Shown here one piece after another: positions 6,978-12,653 of a stretch of 15,361 nt of DNA. Origin of the DNA: an uncultured Lachnospiraceae bacterium. GTDB lineage: Bacteria; Bacillota; Clostridia; Lachnospirales; Lachnospiraceae. Within the stretch, counting starts at the first letter, position 1. Each line of letters starts with the position of its first letter. The stretch lies in the NCBI GenBank assembly GCA_947631075.1, contig CANRJU010000029.1, forward strand, positions 1 to 15,361, read 5' to 3'. The translations under genes were made by a program, and so were the position numbers. The notes under the pieces are model-generated. The model had not been told where the DNA came from. It did not search any database and was given only the letters and a program-made list of their open reading frames with translations.

Positions 6978-7125
6978 ATTCAAGTGGTTTCTTGAAGAAA
7001 AAGAGGGCGTCCCATCTCGTGGAGAGGGGCGTCCTTTTTTGATAGGGCTTAATTTTCGAGCCGGACATTTATTAGACGCCTCCGGTGGGCGAGCAATTTT
7101 GGCGAGATTTTGTGGCGTAAAGCGA
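6975..7125 (+). repeat. Intergenic repeat, copy 1 (contains the tpiA terminator)
   Basis: This segment, beginning at the tpiA stop codon, aligns by eye with 7425-7560. Shared blocks are TAAA-n-TCAAGT-n-GT at the left, a run of As and AGAGGG, the 11-mer TCTCGTGGAGA, GTCCTTTTTT, a GCGGAC-like block, and GTGGG-n-GAGCAAT to GCGGTAAAGCGA at the right end. The arms before the hairpin look about 75 percent identical. Copy 2 lacks roughly 20 bp in the middle. Confidence 0.6.
7000..7040 (+). terminator. Terminator after tpiA
   Basis: CCCATCTC (7011-7018) pairs with GAGAGGGG (7022-7029) around a GTG loop with one A/G mismatch. An outer A-rich/GG arm faces CCTTTTTT (7033-7040), leaving an internal loop. 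The T6 run and position 23 bp after the tpiA stop support termination of the pgk-tpiA transcript. Confidence 0.65.
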
Positions 7126-7148
7126 CATAAACTTGTGCTAGACAACGA

Positions 7149-7178
7149 TTGACATTCAGATGAGGGACAAGGTATAAT
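7149..7178 (+). promoter_or_regulatory. Consensus sigma-A promoter of the 50-residue ORF
   Basis: A perfect TTGACA (7149-7154), an 18-bp spacer and a perfect TATAAT (7173-7178) make this the best promoter match in the window. Transcription would start near 7185, leaving a leader of about 80 nt. Confidence 0.82.
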
Positions 7179-7263
7179 AGAAATGAACAAAAGAGGAAAT
7201 ACCAGATTTGTGCATGTGAAAATAAAAGTTTATGTTATTTGATAATGAGAGGGAGGATTTGTC

Positions 7264-7416
7264 ATGAGTACAAGGGAGATGTTTTTAGAAGAGATAAATG
7301 CTCTATCGGATGAAGAAAGTGCTTTTGAAATAATGGAAAAATATAGGAAACCATCTGTAGAAGATAGAAATTATGACGAGGAGCTGTATGAGGAACTTAG
7401 AAAAAAATACGAATAG
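7264..7416 (+). CDS. Small acidic hypothetical protein (50 residues)
   Basis: ATG 7264 has GGGAGG (7251-7256) seven bases upstream, and the ORF ends at TAG 7414-7416. The product starts MSTREMFLEEINALSDEESA and ends ELRKKYE. It is strongly acidic, predicted mostly helical, and has no membrane segment or signal peptide. I do not recognise a family. Its size and charge would fit an antitoxin or small regulator, but no toxin gene is adjacent. A perfect promoter upstream and a hairpin with T6 downstream argue that it is an independent, real transcription unit. It is bracketed by two copies of an intergenic repeat, so it may have arrived as, or been framed by, a duplicated cassette. Its AT-richer codons differ from tpiA. 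Confidence 0.68.
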   Translation: MSTREMFLEEINALSDEESAFEIMEKYRKPSVEDRNYDEELYEELRKKYE

Positions 7417-7424
7417 ACAATAAA

Positions 7425-7560
7425 TAAAGTCAAGTAGTATTTAAGCAAAATCAGAGGGGGCGTACGCTTCTCGTGGAGAGAGTGATGTCCTTTTTTCTTG
7501 GAAATACGCGGACTTTTCGATGAGTGGGGAGCAATGTGCGGAGAGAGGGCGGTAAAGCGA
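7425..7560 (+). repeat. Intergenic repeat, copy 2 (contains a terminator)
   Basis: This is the diverged second copy of the 6975-7125 element. It keeps the same order of blocks: TCAAGTAGT, the A-rich stretch, AGAGGG, CTTCTCGTGGAGAG, GTCCTTTTTT, a GCGGAC block and GGGAGCAATGTGCGGAG running to GCGGTAAAGCGA. It starts eight bases after the stop of the 50-residue ORF. Confidence 0.6.
7451..7496 (+). terminator. Terminator after the 50-residue ORF
   Basis: CTTCTC (7467-7472) can pair with GAGAGAG (7476-7482) around GTG, allowing a bulge, with GG/CC outer pairs and TTTTTT at 7491-7496. The stem is less regular than the related hairpin at 7000-7040, and GCGTACGC (7460-7467) is a local palindrome. 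It is likely a terminator by homology and T-run. Confidence 0.5.
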
Positions 7561-7584
7561 GAGGGAAAAAATGCCAGTAGAGGT

Positions 7585-7610
7585 TAAGAAATATCTATTT
7601 ACTCCGATAT
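7585..7610 (+). promoter_or_regulatory. Sigma-28 (SigD/FliA) promoter of the giant flagellin gene
   Basis: TAAG (7585-7588), 15 bp, CCGATAT (7604-7610) matches the flagellar sigma consensus TAAA-N15-GCCGATAA. The second flagellin gene has the same elements at identical spacing. The start would be near 7616, leaving a leader of about 78 nt. Confidence 0.85.
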
Positions 7611-7645
7611 ATATAACGTAGGAAATTTTTCTGAAATGAATGAAC

Positions 7646-7688
7646 ACATTCAAATTTTTACAGTATAATTGTTCAGTGACAAGGAGGT
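7646..7688 (+). promoter_or_regulatory. Conserved flagellin leader with possible hairpin, copy 1
   Basis: The block from ACATTCAAATTTTTACAG through the ribosome site ACAAGGAGGT is nearly identical to the second flagellin leader (10801-10842). AGTA (7662-7665) and TTGTT can form a 4-bp hairpin with a TAAT loop using two G-U wobbles; the other leader has G-C pairs there. ACAAGGAGGT resembles the CsrA target (ACARGGA), so CsrA/FliW control as on Bacillus hag mRNA is plausible. TTTACA next to TATAAT has no spacer and is not a promoter. Confidence 0.5.
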
Positions 7689-7693
7689 CCATC

Positions 7694-10600
7694 ATGATAA
7701 TTACATATAACGCGCTGGCATGTTTTATTGGCAGAAATTTTGAGATAAATAATAGAAATAAAGTAAAGGCGACGGAGCGCCTTTCTTCCGGATATAGGAT
7801 CAACAGAGCGGCAGACGATGCGGCCGGTCTCGCGATTTCGGAGAAATTGCGCGGACAGGTCAGAGGGCTCAGGAGAGCCGCGGAGAATGTCCAGGACGGC
7901 ATAAGCCTCTGCCAGACGGCAGACGGGGCGCTGGATCAGGTGCAGGACATTCTTGTGCGCATCCGCGAACTGTCGGTTCAGGCGGCCAATGGCGCTGTCT
8001 ATACGGAAGATGATATGCAGAAAATCAATGACGAGGTCAAGCAGCTGAAAAAGGAGATTAACCGGGTAAGCGTTGATACGGAGTTTAACAGGAAGAAAAT
8101 TTTTACAGTTCCTTTTACTATTGATTTCAGTGAAGAATTTAAAGTTGTCAAGATATTTGATGCAAATAACGGGGATCCAGATGACCCGGATTCTTATGGG
8201 GGAATCATCCTCAGTATGCCTTCGGCTATTGAGGACACACGTATCCCGTGGAAGATGATCGATCGGGATATGGTGACAACAGATTCTAATGGGAAAACGG
8301 TTTTTAAAGAAGGAACTTATACATACGATACGGGATTTTGTACCCTTAATATTCAGTGCAAAGAGGGAAGCAAGCCACCGGAGATCAAGGTGGTTTTTCC
8401 TGTCAATGCGGATGATACCGGAATCAATGTGGCAGGAGAACACATTAACTGGAACCAGGTATTCAATGAGGACGATGAGTGCATTTTGAATCATGTGGGG
8501 GAAGAAGGCATCTATTATTTTAAGGTGGGGGAAGGATATGCGAGCTTTTACGCCCCGAAGTTTGATTCAATCAGCGACCTGGCGAACTCAATCAACGCTA
8601 CTAACAGCCGTTATAACAGAAGGTATGTAAATGAGTACACGGGCTATGATTTTGACCAGGCGATTGACATCATGGATTCAGAGGGAAGCACTATGAGGGT
8701 CAACAGCTCGTTATACAATTTGCTGATTAATAATAAGGATCTGGATCTGCGGTTGAAAGCGGATGAGACGGGCATCTGGATTGTTATGGTAAAATTGGAT
8801 GGGACAGATGGTGATACGTTAGAAGGTTCTAAAAAGACATGGGATGACATGGGAATTACTTCTTGGGACAATGGGAATTATATATCTGATAAAAAATTAT
8901 ATGAGTATCACTATAAAAATGATTCCAAGGACTACGATTTTAAATTTAATTTTACCCTGCTGGATGAAACCAGTAAGGATTCAGTCATTGAGGGAATCAA
9001 CAATGCCAGCTTTCGCGACACCCTGATTCGTACAAACGATGGCATAGAGATGAGCTTTACAACGGGAAATGGCGTGCTGAGCGGTAATCTGACATATGAC
9101 AATGTAGATGTGAATATTTATGATGAGGCGGCGTTGGGAAGAAATTTTGACAGTCCGACAGGGGTATTTTCTAACGGGAACATTAGATACGATGCAGCAA
9201 CGGATGAAATTGTCCTGGAATTTTCCAATAGAACAACTGGCAATACGGAACTGACATTTCGTTCAAGGCTAATGACAAGCGTGGAGACAATGAAAGAGAA
9301 AGCATATGCCTATGAAAATTATTTTCTGGCCAGGCGGGTGCAGCAGCTTTTGAGCGGTGGAGGGCCTTCGTATCCAACGCTTAGAGATCTTTTAGGAAAT
9401 GATCGTATTAAAGAGGGCAGCTTTGAAATTGACAGCAGGACGATGAAAACTACAGAGAAAATGAGCGGATTTTATGAGGCTGAGGAGTTAGATTTTTCTG
9501 GTCTTGGTACGGACTTTCAGTTGTATGACCTGCTCGGCACCGGCTTTAACTCGACCTGCGCAACATGTACCAATCATTACAGCGTGGTATTTACATGGGG
9601 AGGGACAGATAGAAAAAGTTCGGATGGATATGGTTATTCTGTGATTGACGACGACCAGCAAAACTATACGTTAATGATTGATATAAATTCCATGATGAGT
9701 GCTAATCCCAATCTTGGAATAAAAACAGGAGCAGATTTTACAAGAGCTCTCGTGAATATTATAAATGAGGCTGGGTTCGATTTTCATTTTCAGCAGTACG
9801 CTGCAGATGGTGGAAAGCTATATGTGTGCGACAACCGCCACAATGCGCTCGGTTCGTTTGATACAGAGCCATATGAAATCAATTCCTGCAATATAGAGAT
9901 GTGGATGGTGGATGATGAGAATGCATCGAGCACATTTGGCTTGCAATATACTTATGACCTTAAACATGATATTAACCCTGTTGCGGAGTTTATAGAGGAT
10001 GAGCATGGCGAATTCGTAGAGGATGGGGCGGGAGGATACAAGAAATTTTATTATTATGATTATTATAAGTTAGGAGGAGGTTTTCAGGATGGTGTAACAG
10101 CTCCCCCAAAGAGATTCAGTCTTAGTATTACAAGCCGCGAGACAGAGCCGTGGTCCGATTATTATGATAAGGTCATGGAAAACATAGCAAAGCAGACGAA
10201 GCTGGATCTGAAGTCTACAGGTTATGATTATATAGATTATGTGACGAATGAGTTGCCGAACCAGGCGACGGTGTCTGAATTTGATTTTTACATCGAGGAT
10301 GACAGGGGATTCTGGATTCAGGCGGGAGCGAATGCAAGACAGGGAATTTTGCTGGATTGGGACGGATTTACCACATACACATTGACTATCGGAGACAAAA
10401 ATACGCTGTCACAGAAAAACGCCAGCGAGCTGTTAGGATGTGTAGATACCGCCCTGTCAAGAATTAACAGCTTGCGAAGCTTGTTCGGCGCCTATACCAA
10501 CCGGCTTGAATTTGCCTACGCGAATGACAAAAATGCGGAGGAAAATTTACAGAGCTCGGAGTCAAAGCTCCGGGACGCGGATATGGCGGAGGAGATTGCC

Positions 10601-10699
10601 GAGTTTTCAAAGCAGAGCATCTTGACGCAGGCCGGATTTTCCCTGCTGGCACAGGCTAATGAGCTGCCCCAGGGAGTGCTCCGTCTGTTGCCTCAGTGA
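7694..10699 (+). CDS. Giant flagellin (1001 residues)
   Basis: From ATG 7694, five bases after AGGAGGT, the protein has 1001 residues, two to four times the usual flagellin. Residues 1-140 are a flagellin N-terminal D0/D1 region (ERLSSGYRINRAADDAAGLA at 28-47; RIRELSVQAAN at 89-99). About 905-1001 is the C-terminal D1/D0 region (SSESKLRDADMAEEIAEFSK, then AGFSLLAQAN). The roughly 760 residues between form the surface-exposed variable region: acidic, aromatic-rich, with a CATC motif in FNSTCATCTNHYSVVF. No HExxH protease motif is present. About ten cysteines are unusual, because flagellins are normally cysteine-poor. The protein should be exported by the flagellar type III apparatus and polymerise in the filament. 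The in-frame start at 7640 lies upstream of the ribosome site and inside the leader, so it is rejected. The variable region looks more AT-rich than both ends. Confidence 0.9.
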   Translation: MIITYNALACFIGRNFEINNRNKVKATERLSSGYRINRAADDAAGLAISEKLRGQVRGLRRAAENVQDGISLCQTADGALDQVQDILVRIRELSVQAANGAVYTEDDMQKINDEVKQLKKEINRVSVDTEFNRKKIFTVPFTIDFSEEFKVVKIFDANNGDPDDPDSYGGIILSMPSAIEDTRIPWKMIDRDMVTTDSNGKTVFKEGTYTYDTGFCTLNIQCKEGSKPPEIKVVFPVNADDTGINVAGEHINWNQVFNEDDECILNHVGEEGIYYFKVGEGYASFYAPKFDSISDLANSINATNSRYNRRYVNEYTGYDFDQAIDIMDSEGSTMRVNSSLYNLLINNKDLDLRLKADETGIWIVMVKLDGTDGDTLEGSKKTWDDMGITSWDNGNYISDKKLYEYHYKNDSKDYDFKFNFTLLDETSKDSVIEGINNASFRDTLIRTNDGIEMSFTTGNGVLSGNLTYDNVDVNIYDEAALGRNFDSPTGVFSNGNIRYDAATDEIVLEFSNRTTGNTELTFRSRLMTSVETMKEKAYAYENYFLARRVQQLLSGGGPSYPTLRDLLGNDRIKEGSFEIDSRTMKTTEKMSGFYEAEELDFSGLGTDFQLYDLLGTGFNSTCATCTNHYSVVFTWGGTDRKSSDGYGYSVIDDDQQNYTLMIDINSMMSANPNLGIKTGADFTRALVNIINEAGFDFHFQQYAADGGKLYVCDNRHNALGSFDTEPYEINSCNIEMWMVDDENASSTFGLQYTYDLKHDINPVAEFIEDEHGEFVEDGAGGYKKFYYYDYYKLGGGFQDGVTAPPKRFSLSITSRETEPWSDYYDKVMENIAKQTKLDLKSTGYDYIDYVTNELPNQATVSEFDFYIEDDRGFWIQAGANARQGILLDWDGFTTYTLTIGDKNTLSQKNASELLGCVDTALSRINSLRSLFGAYTNRLEFAYANDKNAEENLQSSESKLRDADMAEEIAEFSKQSILTQAGFSLLAQANELPQGVLRLLPQ

Positions 10700-10732
10700 C
10701 CTGCGAAAAGTAAAAAAATGTAAATTAGATAT

Positions 10733-10758
10733 TAAGAAAAATCAATTAATTCCGATAT
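10733..10758 (+). promoter_or_regulatory. Sigma-28 promoter of the second flagellin gene
   Basis: TAAG (10733-10736), 15 bp, CCGATAT (10752-10758), the same elements and spacing as at 7585-7610. It lies in the 148-bp gap between the flagellin genes, so the two are transcribed separately unless there is read-through. No terminator hairpin is visible after the first gene. Confidence 0.85.
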
Positions 10759-10800
10759 ATATGATGTATAAATGAGTCAAATGTTTTGGGATGGACTGAT

Positions 10801-10842
10801 ACATCCAAATTTTTACAGCATAATTGCTCGGAACAAGGAGGT
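10801..10842 (+). promoter_or_regulatory. Conserved flagellin leader with possible hairpin, copy 2
   Basis: The block ACATCCAAATTTTTACAG and the following bases through ACAAGGAGGT match the first flagellin leader. Here AGCA-TAAT-TGCT forms four Watson-Crick pairs where the other copy has two wobbles. The Shine-Dalgarno AGGAGGT (10836-10842) is five bases from the ATG. Confidence 0.5.
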
Positions 10843-10847
10843 TCGAC

Positions 10848-12632
10848 ATGATTATACAGCATAATATGATGGCAAGCTTTGCTGAAAGAATTAATGGAAT
10901 AAATAATAAAAATAAGGCGACCGCTATGGAGCGTCTTTCTTCAGGCTACAGGATCAACCGGGCCGCGGACGATGCGGCGGGACTTGCGATTTCGGAGAAG
11001 ATGCGCGCGCAGGTGCGCGGCTTGAAGCGCGCATCACTCAATATAGAAGATGGGCTGTCGCTGATTCAGGTGGCTGACGGCGCTCTGCAGGATGTACACG
11101 ACATACTTCACCGAATCCGCGAGCTGGCTGTGCAGGCCGCAAATACGGGAGTGTATACCGTAGATGACAGTGACAAGATTCAGTGCGAGATTGATTGCCT
11201 GTATGCGGAGATTGACCGCATTGGCGATAACACAGAGTTTAACAAAAAGAAGCTCTTTGTGGGAAGCGATGTGCTTGCCCTGGATATATATGGAAATCCA
11301 ATTAACGTTCAAGATATTCCTCATAATGGTGGTTTTAGGTTGGGAGCACCGGTGTTTTTGGATGATGTTCCCTTTTCAGGGAACAGTTCGGGAAGCAGGC
11401 TTCATCTGGCTGCTTATACGGAGGACCCTCGGTATGCAGGACTGAAGTGGAATCTGATTTATGGAAGTGGAAGTACGTCCCACTCGAATTTGAGAATGAC
11501 ATATAAGGACAGTAATGGCAATGATGTGACGGTTCAGTGTAAACTGGAGGATATGACTATTTCGGGTTACAATCATGATCCAGCGACAGATGAGTATTCC
11601 CGTGTGTTCACATACACTGATGGAAATGGAGCGAGAGTAGACATTACGCAGAAAATTAAAGTACCGTCAGGGGCGGTTACTGATACTGGAAGTGGGCAAT
11701 ATTATGAAATCTCTTACGAGATTTCCAGTAATAAGGATGCAAGCATTGATTTTATGTTCAATGCCGATACGGCATACAATAATAATGACCGCTGCGAGGA
11801 TTATTTTATCGGTACGAACAGAGTTAATGAGAATTGTCTCTATTCAGATAATTCGGAGTATAGTGGGCAGGATAATGTAAATTCTTATGGCAGTGTGAAT
11901 TGGAAGCATGGTTTTTCTATCGTTGACGCGGAGGCGGCGCTTCCGTTTACGGAAAATATAAAGTGGGATTCTAGTGGAAAGCCGGATACAGTTTCTTTTG
12001 GAAATTGGGGAAGAGGTACCGGTGAGTGGGGGTATTATGATCAATTGAGTTCGAATTTGGGAGGAAATACTGAAGGTCAGGACACGGCATTTTCTCTTAT
12101 ATGGAATGAGGACAATGTTGCGGCGGGGACCAAAATGACTGTATCATTTCAATATGGAATTGTGCCGACTGGCAGCGATCCTAATGTACAAGGCAAGATT
12201 GCAAATTACAAAACTAATGAAATCATCCACGTAGAATACGGCGACCTCTGGATCCAATCGGGCGCCAACGCCCGTCAGGGTCGGTACATCCGCATAGGCG
12301 AGATGAACACGACGGTGCTGGGGCTGAGCGGCATGCATGTGCGGTCCGAGCAGGCGGCGGGGCGAACCATTAATGCGATAGACGACGCGATCAGCCACAT
12401 TTCCGAGATGAGAAGTATCCTGGGAGCGCAGTACAACGGACTGTCCTACATGAAGGCAGTGGACGATGTGACGGCTGAAAATCTTCAGATGTCCGAGTCG
12501 AAGCTGCGGGATACGGATATGGCGGAGGAGATGGCCAAGTTTTCGACGGCCAATATTTTGGAACAGGCGGGGCTTTCGGTTCTGGCTCAGGCTAACAGAG
12601 GTCAGGATTCGGTGCTGCAGTTGCTTCAATAA
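10848..12632 (+). CDS. fliC: Flagellin (594 residues)
   Basis: The start at ATG 10848 gives the classic flagellin N-terminus MIIQHNMMASFAERINGINN; the in-frame TTG at 10824 lies upstream of the Shine-Dalgarno and is rejected. Residues 1-140 are the N-terminal D0/D1 domain (ERLSSGYRINRAADDAAGLA; RIRELAVQAAN at 89-99). About 465-594 is the C-terminal D1/D0 domain, entered by LWIQSGANARQG and ending AQANRGQDSVLQLLQ. The roughly 325-residue middle is a variable, Gly/Asn/Tyr/Asp-rich exposed domain without a recognised fold. The product is exported and polymerised into the filament. Cysteines C113 and C117 (IQCEIDC) sit one helical turn apart in D1, which is unusual. The start is 148 bp after the giant flagellin stop. 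The conserved ends resemble those of the giant flagellin, but the DNA has diverged at many synonymous sites, suggesting an old duplication. A Sel1-repeat gene follows 21 bp downstream. Confidence 0.95.
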   Translation: MIIQHNMMASFAERINGINNKNKATAMERLSSGYRINRAADDAAGLAISEKMRAQVRGLKRASLNIEDGLSLIQVADGALQDVHDILHRIRELAVQAANTGVYTVDDSDKIQCEIDCLYAEIDRIGDNTEFNKKKLFVGSDVLALDIYGNPINVQDIPHNGGFRLGAPVFLDDVPFSGNSSGSRLHLAAYTEDPRYAGLKWNLIYGSGSTSHSNLRMTYKDSNGNDVTVQCKLEDMTISGYNHDPATDEYSRVFTYTDGNGARVDITQKIKVPSGAVTDTGSGQYYEISYEISSNKDASIDFMFNADTAYNNNDRCEDYFIGTNRVNENCLYSDNSEYSGQDNVNSYGSVNWKHGFSIVDAEAALPFTENIKWDSSGKPDTVSFGNWGRGTGEWGYYDQLSSNLGGNTEGQDTAFSLIWNEDNVAAGTKMTVSFQYGIVPTGSDPNVQGKIANYKTNEIIHVEYGDLWIQSGANARQGRYIRIGEMNTTVLGLSGMHVRSEQAAGRTINAIDDAISHISEMRSILGAQYNGLSYMKAVDDVTAENLQMSESKLRDTDMAEEMAKFSTANILEQAGLSVLAQANRGQDSVLQLLQ

Positions 12633-12653
12633 AACAGGTTTGGAGGGTAGGGG

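Noticed and set aside
7183..7242. 19-codon ORF starting ATG 7183 upstream of the 50-residue protein
   Set aside because: Its ATG lies at or before the predicted transcription start and has no ribosome site.
7654..7670. TTTACA followed by TATAAT in the giant-flagellin leader as a sigma-A promoter
   Set aside because: The hexamers are practically adjacent with no 17-bp spacer. The same sequence is part of the leader block shared by both flagellins, downstream of the sigma-28 promoter.
8100..10300. Flagellinolysin-type metalloprotease domain in the giant flagellin
   Set aside because: No HExxH zinc motif is present in the variable region.
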